DNA of 64,000 nt from Scalindua sp964584595 (GCA_964584595.1 CAZPAM010000005.1:18725-82724); one strand, 5' to 3'. Positions 36,916 through 46,611 are shown, numbered from the stretch's first letter. Program-made: numbers and translations. Notes: generated by a model not told the origin, from the letters alone.

Positions 36916-38334
36916 TCAGCCGTTTATATTAACATCTTCTTCCTGTCTCTTTCCTTCATCCTGCTTTTCTTCCTCTTCCAGGGAATTCATCTTTCTGTAT
37001 ATAGTTCTTGGTGTAATACCAAGCAAATTTGCAGTAATTTCCTTATCTCCCTTTGACCTTCTCAAAGTCTCAAGAATTATCTTCTTCTCAATCTCGCGAA
37101 GTGGCGTACCAAATGGTATAGTTAACTTTCTCTCCTCAACCTTTTCCTTGGAGATGTTCTCCGGAAGGTCCTTTTGTGTAATTATCCTGTCCTGTGTTAG
37201 CACCACTGCCCTTTCTATTACATTTTTTAATTCACGCACATTTCCCGGCCATTGATAGTCAGTCAAAATCTCTAAAACATCTTCAGAAATCCCGTCTATT
37301 ACCTTGTTATTCATCTCCTGGTAAATTTTAAGAAAATGGCTTATCAACAAAGGAATGTCTTCCCTTCTCTCCCTTAAAGGGGGTATATTCATGGTAATCA
37401 CGTTTAAGCGGTAATATAAATCCTCTCTGAATCTTTTCTGTTTAATAGCGTTTTCTAGATTAACATTAGTTGCCGAAATTATACGTACGTTGCTTCTTAA
37501 TACTTTAGTACCTCCCAATCGCTCAAACTCACCTTCCTGTAAGACACGAAGCAACTTGACCTGTATAGAGGGAGTTATTTCACCTATTTCATCCAGAAAT
37601 AACGTCCCCTCATTGGCCAACTCGAAACGTCCTTCTTTCTGGCTAACGGCACCAGTAAATGCTCCCTTTTCATAACCGAAAAGCTCGGACTCAAGTAGAG
37701 TATCCGGCAAAGCAGCACAACTCACTTTTATAAAAGGCTTATCGCTTCTTGCACCTATGCTATGAATAAGGGAGGCAATAGACTCTTTTCCCGTGCCATT
37801 TTCCCCCTGAATCAAAACAGACGCCTGGCTGGGTGCAACCTGCTCAGCTAATTTTATAACATCACTCATGATGTCACTTTGACCGATAATGTCAGCATTT
37901 TTATCGTGTCCAGAATGTGCCAGCTGCTCATGTAAATACCTGTTTTCTACAACAAGAGCCTGTTTTTCCATGGCCTTTTTAATCATATTGGCAATTACTA
38001 TTTTCTTGAAAGGCTTTGTGATGAAATCGTAAGCACCATCTTTCATGGCACCCACAGCTTTCTCTATTGTTCCGTGTGCAGTAATCAGTATTACCTCTAC
38101 CTCAGGCTTGACCAGTTTTGAGGCTTTAAGCAGCTGTAATCCATCCATTTTTGGCATTTTCAGATCAGAAAGCATTACATTGACTTTCCTTTCCCGCAAA
38201 ATGACTAACGCCTTTTCACCCTCATCTGCCAAAAGGACTTCGTAGCCTTCTTTAGAAAGCATTCTTGATAATGCAAGTCTTATACTTTCCTGATCATCAA
38301 CAATTAAGACTGTCTGTTTTGCTATGTTATTCAA
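36916..38334 (-). CDS. NtrC-family sigma-54 response regulator
   Basis: 472 aa with three domains. The receiver covers 8-122 (DD acid pair near 17, phospho-Asp in VMLSDLKMP, K in TKPF). The AAA+ ATPase covers about 150-385, with Walker A GENGTGKE, the sigma-54 contact loop GAFTGA and Walker B TLFLDEIGE. The Fis-type helix-turn-helix ends at about 455 (NLLGITPRTIYRKM). Its start overlaps the sensor kinase gene by 8 bp, giving a clear two-component pair. It lies directly upstream of the NXR operon, in the same orientation, so nxr is the best target guess. Confidence 0.94.
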   Translation of the reverse strand: MNNIAKQTVLIVDDQESIRLALSRMLSKEGYEVLLADEGEKALVILRERKVNVMLSDLKMPKMDGLQLLKASKLVKPEVEVILITAHGTIEKAVGAMKDGAYDFITKPFKKIVIANMIKKAMEKQALVVENRYLHEQLAHSGHDKNADIIGQSDIMSDVIKLAEQVAPSQASVLIQGENGTGKESIASLIHSIGARSDKPFIKVSCAALPDTLLESELFGYEKGAFTGAVSQKEGRFELANEGTLFLDEIGEITPSIQVKLLRVLQEGEFERLGGTKVLRSNVRIISATNVNLENAIKQKRFREDLYYRLNVITMNIPPLRERREDIPLLISHFLKIYQEMNNKVIDGISEDVLEILTDYQWPGNVRELKNVIERAVVLTQDRIITQKDLPENISKEKVEERKLTIPFGTPLREIEKKIILETLRRSKGDKEITANLLGITPRTIYRKMNSLEEEEKQDEGKRQEEDVNING

Positions 38335-40006
38335 CTATTTCCTTTCCACAACTTTCAACTGGAAAACTAACAATCATAGTTGTACCTTTTGCAATCGCGC
38401 TCTTACAAATAATATCACCTCCATGCCCCTCGACGGTCTTCATCGTCAGGGCAAGGCCTAAACCCGTGCCTTTAGCCTTCATACTATAAAACGGATCAAA
38501 TACTCTTCGAATATCGCTCCTGTTGATGCCCGAACCGGTATCAGTTATATTTACCTCAACATTTCCATCCTTAAGCCTTGTTGAAATACTTAATTTACCA
38601 CCGTCAGGCATTGATTCAAATGAGTTCTTCAGTATATTAAGAAATGCCTGCTTTATCTGGTTAGTGTCGAGTAATATTTGTGGTAAATTAGGCGCATAAT
38701 TCTCCTTCAACGTGATACCTCTCTGTGACATTTCCTTACTGAAGAATTTCGTAAGCTCTATCAATACGTTATTAATGTACGCAGGTCTTGTTTCTAATTT
38801 GGGAAACCTCGCGAAACGTAGATATTCATCACTCATCTCAGTTAAACTATCTACTTCATTCAGAATAGACTGTATCAAATTTTCAGCCTCTCCATTTTTC
38901 CCACCATTGTAGTTACTGATTTCATCACACAACAACTCTGTATTTAAACTTATAGAACTCAAAGGATTTCTGATTTCATGAGCGACCTTTGCTGACATTT
39001 CACCCATAGTCGCCAAACGTTCACTGTGCAGAAGCTGATGCTCCAGTCTTTTCCTTTCTGTGATGTCATGGCTTGTCAGAACAGTACCCCAGTATTTACC
39101 ATTGTGGTCAGATACCGCAGAATACGTAATGTATAAAAAACCACCTTCAATTCTAATTTCCTGATGCTGTGAAGTCTCAATCCCCTTTCTAAATTTCTGC
39201 GTGATTTTTGATGCGACTCCTCCTATAAACGGAATCTGACCGTCTCTCACTGATTTGTTAATTATGTTTTCCCTCTTTACCTTCCATGCATTTTCAATTT
39301 CCTTATTGCACATTGTTACTTTATCATCAGTGTCTATAAAGATAACTCCCTCGGCCATGTTTTCTATTGTTGATCTTATCTCAAACAACACATCATCTCT
39401 GCTCTTTCTCAATCTATCCATAATAGATGTCACAAAATAAACTGAAATAAAGATCGTGCTTGCAAGGGCGAAAAATATACCCAGTATATACACTTCAGAG
39501 TGCCAGAGCTCATCGCCAAATCCATAGTCAGAAAAGATTTTTAATGGCTGGTGCGGTATTATTGCATAATACTCCAGCAACAGCATTAGAGCAAAGAGGC
39601 ATACAGCAAACGATGCCTGTAGATAACTATACGTTTTCTCTAATAATATCCCGCCTATGATGGCATGGAATATGAAGTAAAAAATAAATGGGTTTTCAAT
39701 ACCGCCTGCAAAGTATATTAAGCATGTCAGGAACAAGAGATCAAACATGATTTGTATACCCGCATGCATCTGTACAGATGTAAATGTTTTTGCGCGGAGA
39801 GCTTTTAAATAGAAAGCAAATCCCGTATTAGACAACCCTAAGATTACTCCAATTATGTATAGAGGAGTAACCCATGTTACGACATTAAAAACACTACTGG
39901 CAACATAGGTTGTAACAAACAACCCAAAGATCGCAATCCAGCGTAACAGAATTAGCCAATATACACGCTCAACTAATTCCACTTTCATCATACCTTCTTT
40001 GAACAT
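38327..40006 (-). CDS. Membrane PAS sensor histidine kinase paired with the NtrC-type regulator
   Basis: 559 aa. Five or six membrane helices occupy about 15-205, with little periplasmic sequence. A short helical linker and a PAS domain with PAC end cover about 212-325. HisKA has VAHEIRNPLSSIS near 345 and a HATPase domain ends the protein (NILKNSFESM, DTGSG, GTGLGLAL). It is NtrB-like in architecture. The start could be 40006 or the ATG pair at 39991/39988. It may sense membrane redox state or an intracellular ligand. Confidence 0.92.
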   Translation of the reverse strand: MFKEGMMKVELVERVYWLILLRWIAIFGLFVTTYVASSVFNVVTWVTPLYIIGVILGLSNTGFAFYLKALRAKTFTSVQMHAGIQIMFDLLFLTCLIYFAGGIENPFIFYFIFHAIIGGILLEKTYSYLQASFAVCLFALMLLLEYYAIIPHQPLKIFSDYGFGDELWHSEVYILGIFFALASTIFISVYFVTSIMDRLRKSRDDVLFEIRSTIENMAEGVIFIDTDDKVTMCNKEIENAWKVKRENIINKSVRDGQIPFIGGVASKITQKFRKGIETSQHQEIRIEGGFLYITYSAVSDHNGKYWGTVLTSHDITERKRLEHQLLHSERLATMGEMSAKVAHEIRNPLSSISLNTELLCDEISNYNGGKNGEAENLIQSILNEVDSLTEMSDEYLRFARFPKLETRPAYINNVLIELTKFFSKEMSQRGITLKENYAPNLPQILLDTNQIKQAFLNILKNSFESMPDGGKLSISTRLKDGNVEVNITDTGSGINRSDIRRVFDPFYSMKAKGTGLGLALTMKTVEGHGGDIICKSAIAKGTTMIVSFPVESCGKEIVE

Positions 40007-40337
40007 TTACGTCAGCTCCCGTTTCAGTTTGTTATTATCGTCGATGCAAGCGCATCTTTAACATAACTTGTCACGCAAAACGATATTTATAGTTCTGTTT
40101 AATGCCAACAACAATTTACAACAACTTATCGGCAACAATGATAAAGTAATTATATTAGAAATATCATATTATTTGCAACAATAATGTCCAGAAAACATCT
40201 TTTGTACAGCAGACTATTGACAACAATATAACCGTTTGTATAATTTATTTGCACTATTCCTAAATCAATATTAATTTGGATCGAAGTAGTGTCAAAATCA
40301 CTGTAAACAACTATTTGTAAACCGGGGTAATGGCAAA
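40007..40337. other. 331-bp divergent intergenic region
   Basis: Strongly A+T-rich. It separates the sensor kinase gene (minus strand) from the lipoyl-domain gene (plus strand) and must hold promoters for both. I found no clear consensus promoter, terminator or repeat in it. Confidence 0.4.
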
Positions 40338-40586
40338 GTGCGAGTAGAATTTGAATTGCCGGATATCGGAGCAAAAGCAGGCGATAAAATAGTCGTGGCT
40401 TTCTGGCATGTTGAAGAAGATGAAGAATTCGTTGAGGGAAACGACCTTATGGAAGTTTCTACAGACAATGCAACATTCAATATTTCAGCACCCAGTACCG
40501 GAAAACTGATTGAAATATTAGTCCAAGAAGGTGACGATGTAGAACCGGGTGATGCTATTGCTATAATAGATACAGAAGACAGTTAA
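40338..40586 (+). CDS. Stand-alone lipoyl-like domain lacking the modified lysine
   Basis: 82 aa comprising one biotinyl/lipoyl fold (FELPDIGAKAGDKI, EGNDLMEV, ISAPSTGKLIEILV, GDDVEPGDAIAII). In lipoyl domains the hairpin tip reads DKA with the attached Lys; here it is STDNAT, so Asn replaces Lys. Lipoylation or biotinylation seems impossible. The start is GTG at 40338 with GGGG about 10 bp upstream. It sits 26 bp before holB. The role is unknown. Confidence 0.72.
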   Translation: MRVEFELPDIGAKAGDKIVVAFWHVEEDEEFVEGNDLMEVSTDNATFNISAPSTGKLIEILVQEGDDVEPGDAIAIIDTEDS

Positions 40587-40612
40587 AATAACCAATATTT
40601 ATGTAAAGCATT

Positions 40613-41653
40613 ATGGCATTCTCAGATATTCTGGCCCAGGATCATATTACCGACCACTTCAGAAAAACAATAACCTCTAATCATCTATCCCACGCATATA
40701 TCTTTACCGGACAAGATGGAATTGGAAAGACACTTCTTGCAAAAGAGTTCTCAAAGGCCATTTTTTGCAGCGAAAAAAAAGACGATTCCTGTAATTCATG
40801 CAGCAACTGCGTTCGAATAGAAAACAGTAATCATCCTGATATTCACTGGATAGCAATAGAGGAAAAAGCCAAATTTCTGAAGATTGATAATATCAGAGAT
40901 TTACAGCACTCAGTAAAACTAAGTCCTGTTGAATCTGCCTACAAGATATTCATCATTAAGGATGCAGACAGGATGAATGAGGAGGCCTCAAATTGCCTAC
41001 TCAAAACACTTGAAGAACCCCCTGCAAGCACTATAATCATCCTCATAGCCAACTCGCTTACGCCAGTTAAGGAGACAATCAAGTCAAGATGCCAGATAAT
41101 CAGATTTCATCCTATACCGGCACACATAATCGAAGACCAGCTGATAAAAAGGTTTGATGCTGATACAAGCAAGGTTGGATGGATATCGAGGTTTTCCAGC
41201 GGAAGCCTCGGAAATGCATTTGAACTGTTGGAAGACGATTTTTACGAAAAGAACAGCGATATTGTTAACCGCATTGGCGTATCAGGTATAGATAATCTTC
41301 TCCTCGCAGAAGAAGTCATTGATAACTATTTGAGCTCGAGTGAAACCTTAGAAGAGAAAAGGCAGGCTCTCAAGCGTGTCTTAAACTGCATACTGCAATT
41401 CTACCGCGATCTTCTGGTAGTTAAAATCAGGAATGTATACGGTACCGGCAAAAAAGTATCTCCCCTTTTCAATGAAGATCACGAGAATACACTACAAAGG
41501 TGTGCCGGTTATTTAAACCAAAAACATATTACTGATATAATTAATGATATCCTGGAATCCATTAAATACATTGATTACAATCTGAATATTAATTTACTGG
41601 TCGAAAATATATTCACGAAGATTGCAATGTTGAATTCGTCGGAAAGAGAGTAA
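40613..41653 (+). CDS. holB: DNA polymerase III delta-prime subunit
   Basis: 346 aa clamp-loader subunit. The AAA+ region has a Walker A-like GQDGIGKT near 34, four cysteines of the zinc module (CSEKKDDSCNSCSNC, 50-64), LLKTLEEPP near 128 and SRC near 154. A helical collar domain follows. It loads the sliding clamp together with tau/gamma and delta. A 20-bp segment of its 3' end (41621-41640) recurs at 42222-42241 with one mismatch. Confidence 0.92.
   Translation: MAFSDILAQDHITDHFRKTITSNHLSHAYIFTGQDGIGKTLLAKEFSKAIFCSEKKDDSCNSCSNCVRIENSNHPDIHWIAIEEKAKFLKIDNIRDLQHSVKLSPVESAYKIFIIKDADRMNEEASNCLLKTLEEPPASTIIILIANSLTPVKETIKSRCQIIRFHPIPAHIIEDQLIKRFDADTSKVGWISRFSSGSLGNAFELLEDDFYEKNSDIVNRIGVSGIDNLLLAEEVIDNYLSSSETLEEKRQALKRVLNCILQFYRDLLVVKIRNVYGTGKKVSPLFNEDHENTLQRCAGYLNQKHITDIINDILESIKYIDYNLNINLLVENIFTKIAMLNSSERE
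41621..41640 (+). repeat. Direct repeat flanking the pilin-like gene (left copy, in holB)
   Basis: ATTGCAATGTTGAATTCGTC inside the last codons of holB. The right copy at 42222-42241 differs at one base. The two copies bracket about 580 bp containing the pilin-like gene on the other strand. Confidence 0.7.
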
Positions 41654-41708
41654 AATTTCTTCATTGGTATATCTTATATCAATAAAATGGGGGCTGGGCT
41701 CCACAAGC

Positions 41709-42104
41709 CTATCCACAGCCCAACACCTTGAAGAGTTTCTGGGCAGCATCAATTCTCGTTGAGCTGATCTTCGGATCGGCCTGGATCTTGCTCAGTAGCT
41801 CATCCAATTTCTTGCACTCTTCAGCGGTTGGTGTTCTATTCTCCTTCGCTAGCTTGTCAACGATGTCGTAAAAGTCTTTCATGTGCTGCGGGTCTGTCGG
41901 GAGCGTGGCGGATGATGTAGTCGGGGGTGTGGTTGCGGGCGTCGGAGGCGTAGCTGGGGCGGCTCCAGGTGTGGCTGGGCCTTTTCCCCAGAACACTGCA
42001 GCGAGCCCTATCACAAGCAACGCAAGAAGAACTCCAATTAAAATCAATTCAAGGAGTGTGTACCCTTGCTGCTGTCGGTACTGATCGCCAGAAGTCAATC
42101 GCAT
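41709..42104 (-). CDS. Type IV prepilin-like protein
   Basis: 131 aa. A prepilin peptidase and methylation site QQGYTLLEL is followed by a hydrophobic helix (about 15-40). Then comes a Pro/Ala/Thr-rich linker (about 45-72) and a small helical C-terminal domain. The mature start would be Tyr instead of the usual Phe. The gene is visibly richer in G+C than its neighbours and is bracketed by a 20-bp direct repeat, which suggests recent acquisition. No other pilus genes are near. It could be a minor pilin or a signal-like secreted protein. Confidence 0.7.
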   Translation of the reverse strand: MRLTSGDQYRQQQGYTLLELILIGVLLALLVIGLAAVFWGKGPATPGAAPATPPTPATTPPTTSSATLPTDPQHMKDFYDIVDKLAKENRTPTAEECKKLDELLSKIQADPKISSTRIDAAQKLFKVLGCG

Positions 42105-42221
42105 AGCTCCCCTCTTGTAGCTTGGTCGATGATAGATGACAGGAAATTGTTTTTTTAAGACTTTGGGAATGTATTAAAATTGTTAACAAAAATCAAGTGT
42201 TATTTGGAGATTATATCCTGA

Positions 42222-42241
42222 ATTGCCATGTTGAATTCGTC
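42222..42241 (+). repeat. Direct repeat flanking the pilin-like gene (right copy)
   Basis: ATTGCCATGTTGAATTCGTC, 19 of 20 bases identical to the end of holB at 41621-41640. Confidence 0.7.
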
Positions 42242-42262
42242 ATGCACAAAAACATATAATCC

Positions 42263-42380
42263 AGCCACTGATTGACACAGATCAAACACGGATTCTTAAA
42301 GAACTAAGTTTTTTCCTTCAACATTCAAAATTTCTTGTTCAGTATTCATTATTCACTTTTATCTGTGCGTATCCGTGGCT
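42263..42380. repeat. 118-bp element with imperfect inverted ends
   Basis: The left end AGCCACTGATTGACACAGAT (42263-42282) and the reverse complement of the right end (42361-42380) match at 16 of 20 bases. The interior is A+T-rich without a gene. A related half-site is at 9678-9696. It resembles small non-coding dispersed elements (MITE or REP class) and fills most of the gap 42105-42409. Confidence 0.55.
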
Positions 42381-42409
42381 AATGAAAATGGAAATTCAGA
42401 ACATACCTA

Positions 42410-45232
42410 TCATTTCTGCGCCTCAACTTCTTCAATAACCTCAGCACAACGGTTACATAGTGTCGGATATTTCTCTATCTTTCCTACCTCTTTACGGTAG
42501 TTCCAACATCTGTCACATTTCTTACTATCTGAAACTTTTACCCCGATAAATAAATTTTCAAATATCTCTCCTTTATTCGATGAATCCAGTGGCTCTTCAC
42601 TTACATTTACGTCTGAGACTATAAATATCATCGGGAAATCACTTTCGTATTCCTTTAGAAGATTAAGCATCTCAGGATCGTCAGTGTAAAGGTCTACAGA
42701 CGCCTCAAGGGAGTTTCCGATTTGTTTAAACGCCCTCATTCCTTCCAGCTCTCTTGCCACATCCGTCCTGATCTTGATAATCTTCTCCCACTTATCGTTA
42801 AGCTCTTTATCAATATACTTTTCATTATTAACCGGCCAATCAGCCAGGTGCACAGATGTGATATTGTCATCATCATGCGTCATCTCCAACCACACCTCTT
42901 CTGAGGTATAGGCCAGAATTGGGGCAAGGAGCCTTACCAACACAGAATTTATACTATGAAGAACAGTCTGTGTAGACCTTCTTTCAATAGTGTTCTTCGA
43001 AAAGGTATATAGTCTGTCCTTCTGAATATCCAGATAGAAAGAACTCATCTCAACCGCACAGAAATTGTGAATAATATGATAGACACGGTGAAATTGATAT
43101 GATTCAAATGCAGATGTTATTGTAGTTATGAGCTCCTCTGTTTTGTGAAGTGCCCACCTGTCAATCTCCAACAGTTGAGAGTACTCTACAGAATTTTGCT
43201 TTGGATCGAAGTCAAATAGATTACCAAGAATATATCTGAATGTATTCCTGATGCGCCTGTATGAATCTGACAGCTTTGAAATGATTTCGTGAGAAGTGTT
43301 CATCTCGTTCCTGTATTCCATGGAAGACGTCCACAGCCTTACGATATCCCCTCCCATGTCCTTCAGGGCGTCTCCAACTGATACAAAATTGCCAAGCGAT
43401 TTAGACATCTTTTTGCCATGTTCGTCTACTACAAAACCGTGCGTTATTACAGCTTTGAAAGGCGCACATCCCCATGCCGCAACTGAAGGAAGCAGAGAGA
43501 GCTGAAACCAGCCTCGATGCTGGTCGCTTCCTTCAAGATATATATCCGCAGGGAATGATAATTCATCCCGTTTCTTCACTACAGAATTGTGGCTGGATCC
43601 TGATTCGAACCATACGTCAAAGATGTCGTTCTCCTTTTCGAAGTCAGAAGAGCTGCACTTCGGACATTTTGTGCCGTCCGGCAGGAACTCCTTTGTATCT
43701 TTATAAAACCAGCTGTCTGCACCATGCTGCAGGAACATATCTCGCACATGGTTCACAACTTTCACATCCAGGAGTGATTCCTTACAACTGTTACAATAGA
43801 AAGCAGGTATAGGCACACCCCATGAGCGTTGTCTGGAGATACACCAATCAGGGCGATCCTTTATCATATTTGATAATCTTACTTCTCCCCATTGCGGTAT
43901 CCACTCTGTTTTCTCTATCTCAGCTAATGCATTTTTTCTGAGATCCTGATGATCCATGTTTACAAACCACTGTTCAGTTGCCCGAAAGATCACCGGTTTT
44001 CTACAACGCCAGCAATGAGGATAAGAGTGGCCTATTTTCTCCATACGCAATAAAAGGCCCAACTCATCGAGTTTGTCTGTTATTGATTTATTTGCGTCAT
44101 ATATATTCTGCCCGGCAAAATCCCCTGCCTCTTCTGTAAATACCCCGATTGCATCAACCGGACTCACAATCGGCATGTCATACCTTAAACCAGTCTGGTA
44201 ATCGTCCTGTCCATGGCCGGGGGCAGTATGCACACACCCTGTTCCGTCCGTAAGAGTAACGTAATTTGCCAGGACTACAGATCCTTCCCGCTTCATAATA
44301 GTATGCTGATATTTCAATCCTTCCAGGGAACTGCCCTTGGCCGTACCCAGACGTTCGTAATTCTCAATTTCAAGCCGGCTCATGACAGAATCCACTAAAT
44401 CTTCTGCCAGTATTGAAACCTGCTTCTTTTGTGTTTTTGGATTTATATATCTAACTGCTGTATATTGATATTCGGGATGCAATGCGATTCCAAGATTTGC
44501 CGGTAATGTCCATGGAGTAGTTGTCCATATCAGCATATAAACATCTTCATCCTGGAGTCCGTCAAACTTATCTTTTGGATTATCTATCAGCTTGAAATTG
44601 ACGTAAATTGAAGGGCTGGTGTGATCATGGTATTCCAACTCTGCCTCAGCAAGAGCAGTCTCACATTGCATACACCAATGTATGGGTTTCAGGCTTCTGT
44701 AGACATACCCTTTTTCAACAAGCTTCCCGAATACCTCAATAATACCGGCTTCATATTGAGGTGTGAATGTTAGATATGCAGAGTCCCAATCACCCGATAC
44801 TCCCAGTGCTTTAAACTGCTTCATCTGTACCTTTACGAATTTTTCAGCATATTTCTTACACTTCTTGCGAATCTCAAGCTTTTCCATCTCCTTTGCCTTT
44901 GAACCCAGTTCCTGCATTACCCTGTGTTCAATAGGCAGGCCATGGCAGTCCCAGCCCGGTATATACGGTGCATCATACCCCCTCATGGTATAAAACCGAA
45001 TTATCATATCTTTAAGTATTTTGTTTAATCCGGTACCTATATGGAGGTCTCCTGTAGGGTATGGAGGCCCATCATGGAGAATGAATTTCTTCCCACCCGC
45101 CCTAGCCTTACGTATTTGAGCGTACAGGCCATCTTTTTCCCACTTTTTAAGAAATTCAGGTTCCCTCTGAACGAGGTTTCCCTTCATGGAAAATTTTGTC
45201 TTTGGCAAATTGATAGTATCTTTATAACTCAT
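42410..45232 (-). CDS. ileS: Isoleucyl-tRNA synthetase
   Basis: Class I synthetase of 940 aa. HIGH lies in PYPTGDLHIGTG near 59 and KMSKS in KKMSKSLGN near 610. The CP1 editing domain has the TTPWTLPAN motif near 238. A C-terminal zinc module carries CDRCW and CNRCAE. It is the last gene of acyP-yggS-yggU-ileS. No T-box leader is visible. Confidence 0.97.
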   Translation of the reverse strand: MSYKDTINLPKTKFSMKGNLVQREPEFLKKWEKDGLYAQIRKARAGGKKFILHDGPPYPTGDLHIGTGLNKILKDMIIRFYTMRGYDAPYIPGWDCHGLPIEHRVMQELGSKAKEMEKLEIRKKCKKYAEKFVKVQMKQFKALGVSGDWDSAYLTFTPQYEAGIIEVFGKLVEKGYVYRSLKPIHWCMQCETALAEAELEYHDHTSPSIYVNFKLIDNPKDKFDGLQDEDVYMLIWTTTPWTLPANLGIALHPEYQYTAVRYINPKTQKKQVSILAEDLVDSVMSRLEIENYERLGTAKGSSLEGLKYQHTIMKREGSVVLANYVTLTDGTGCVHTAPGHGQDDYQTGLRYDMPIVSPVDAIGVFTEEAGDFAGQNIYDANKSITDKLDELGLLLRMEKIGHSYPHCWRCRKPVIFRATEQWFVNMDHQDLRKNALAEIEKTEWIPQWGEVRLSNMIKDRPDWCISRQRSWGVPIPAFYCNSCKESLLDVKVVNHVRDMFLQHGADSWFYKDTKEFLPDGTKCPKCSSSDFEKENDIFDVWFESGSSHNSVVKKRDELSFPADIYLEGSDQHRGWFQLSLLPSVAAWGCAPFKAVITHGFVVDEHGKKMSKSLGNFVSVGDALKDMGGDIVRLWTSSMEYRNEMNTSHEIISKLSDSYRRIRNTFRYILGNLFDFDPKQNSVEYSQLLEIDRWALHKTEELITTITSAFESYQFHRVYHIIHNFCAVEMSSFYLDIQKDRLYTFSKNTIERRSTQTVLHSINSVLVRLLAPILAYTSEEVWLEMTHDDDNITSVHLADWPVNNEKYIDKELNDKWEKIIKIRTDVARELEGMRAFKQIGNSLEASVDLYTDDPEMLNLLKEYESDFPMIFIVSDVNVSEEPLDSSNKGEIFENLFIGVKVSDSKKCDRCWNYRKEVGKIEKYPTLCNRCAEVIEEVEAQK

Positions 45233-45236
45233 TTTT

Positions 45237-45518
45237 CTAAACCAGCCTGTATAGATCTTCTTCTGTAATGTTTCTTATATACAGTTCTTTGTCTCTTGAC
45301 GTTACTCCGGATATTATTTGAATATCTGAACTCTTAATGCCCAACCATTTTGCAAATAATTTGACTACGGCCTTGTTTGCCTTCCCCTTTTCAGGTGCTA
45401 CAGTAACAGCAATCTTTATCTGGTCGGCATATTCTCCTACCAACCGGTCTTTGCTGGAATTTGGCTGCACCTTAACAGATACAACTATCCCATCTTCCAT
45501 TTCTCTTGTCTTAATCAT
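45237..45518 (-). CDS. YggU/DUF167 family protein
   Basis: 93 aa. The family core is visible: VSVKVQPNSSKDRLVGEY, then APEKGKANKAVVKLFAKWLG and VTSRDKELYI. Function in this widespread family is unknown. It lies 4 bp upstream of ileS and 13 bp after yggS, a linkage common in bacteria. Confidence 0.9.
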   Translation of the reverse strand: MIKTREMEDGIVVSVKVQPNSSKDRLVGEYADQIKIAVTVAPEKGKANKAVVKLFAKWLGIKSSDIQIISGVTSRDKELYIRNITEEDLYRLV

Positions 45519-45531
45519 CTATTCCGACAGA

Positions 45532-46290
45532 TCATTTAGTTGTCAATGGCCAGACAATGTCTTTATTTTGTATCCCTTTAAATACTGCCGATCCAACACG
45601 AACTAAATTTGCACCCTCTTCTATTGCAACCTCAAAATCCTGAGTCATTCCCATGGACAGAATATTCATCTCGACATTCTGAATGTTCTCGTCTCTGATT
45701 CTCTCACTTAATTCCCTCATCCCCCTAAACATAGGCCTGCATGTTTCAGGATCATCAACAATGGGCATCATCGTCATTAAACCCTCTACTTTAATTCTTT
45801 CAAGGTTATTTATTTCGCACAAAAAAGGAATAACTTCTTCGGGCGAAAGGCCGTACTTGCTTTCCTCACCGCTTACATTAACCTCTACTAATATCCTCAT
45901 ACTCTTACCCAGCTTTTCAGATTCCTTATTTAGCTCCTTTGCGAGAGTTACACTCTCCACAGAATGTATCAAATCGAAGAGACGGACGGCCTTCTTGACC
46001 TTATTTCTCTGAAGGTGGCCAAACATATGCCACCTTAAATCCAGATCATTCAGCTCTTCTCTTTTGCTCTCAGTGGCCTGTAATCGATTCTCACCTATAC
46101 ATGTAATACCCAATTCAGATAATATTCTTATAATGCCTGCCTCTACGTATTTTGTTGAAATTACTAATTCTACCGATTCCTGTTTGTATATGGAACGTGA
46201 ACAAGCCGAATTTATGTGGTCTTGTAAATCCGACAAATTATTTTCTATTATCTTCTTAACGGTTTTCAATTCACTATTCAAATCAATCAC
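45532..46290 (-). CDS. YggS-type pyridoxal phosphate homeostasis protein
   Basis: 252 aa, alanine-racemase-like barrel without a second domain. The PLP lysine lies in VISTKYV near residue 47, followed by IGENRLQ, WHMFGHLQRNK and LSMGMTQDFEVAI motifs. It buffers free PLP in studied bacteria. It sits between acyP and the DUF167 gene in a tight operon. Confidence 0.93.
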   Translation of the reverse strand: MIDLNSELKTVKKIIENNLSDLQDHINSACSRSIYKQESVELVISTKYVEAGIIRILSELGITCIGENRLQATESKREELNDLDLRWHMFGHLQRNKVKKAVRLFDLIHSVESVTLAKELNKESEKLGKSMRILVEVNVSGEESKYGLSPEEVIPFLCEINNLERIKVEGLMTMMPIVDDPETCRPMFRGMRELSERIRDENIQNVEMNILSMGMTQDFEVAIEEGANLVRVGSAVFKGIQNKDIVWPLTTK

Positions 46291-46304
46291 AATAAATTCC
46301 TAAT

Positions 46305-46583
46305 CTAATATTCTATTGAAAAAGTATCAAACTCGTCAGTCACATCTCCCCAATTTACTTCAACACTCTTAACCATTGCCCCCGGTGGCCCTTTCCGGCA
46401 CCACTTTAAAATCTGTTCAACGTTATTCCTCTCACCTTCAAAGATTGCTTCAACGTTTCCATCCCAACAATTTTTTACCCAGCCGCTTAAACCTAACGAG
46501 CATGCCTCTTCTCTTGTACTGGCCCTGAAGAAGACCCCCTGAACTCGTCCCTCGATAACGACATGCAATCTTGCTTTTTCCAT
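46305..46583 (-). CDS. acyP: Acylphosphatase
   Basis: 92 aa, the typical size. GRVQGVFFRA carries the phosphate loop and catalytic Arg, and GWVKN supplies the catalytic Asn. It hydrolyses acyl phosphates in the cytoplasm. It is the first gene of the ileS operon, 14 bp before yggS. Confidence 0.94.
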   Translation of the reverse strand: MEKARLHVVIEGRVQGVFFRASTREEACSLGLSGWVKNCWDGNVEAIFEGERNNVEQILKWCRKGPPGAMVKSVEVNWGDVTDEFDTFSIEY

Positions 46584-46611
46584 CCTTATTAAGAATGCAG
46601 AAGTGTAAAGA

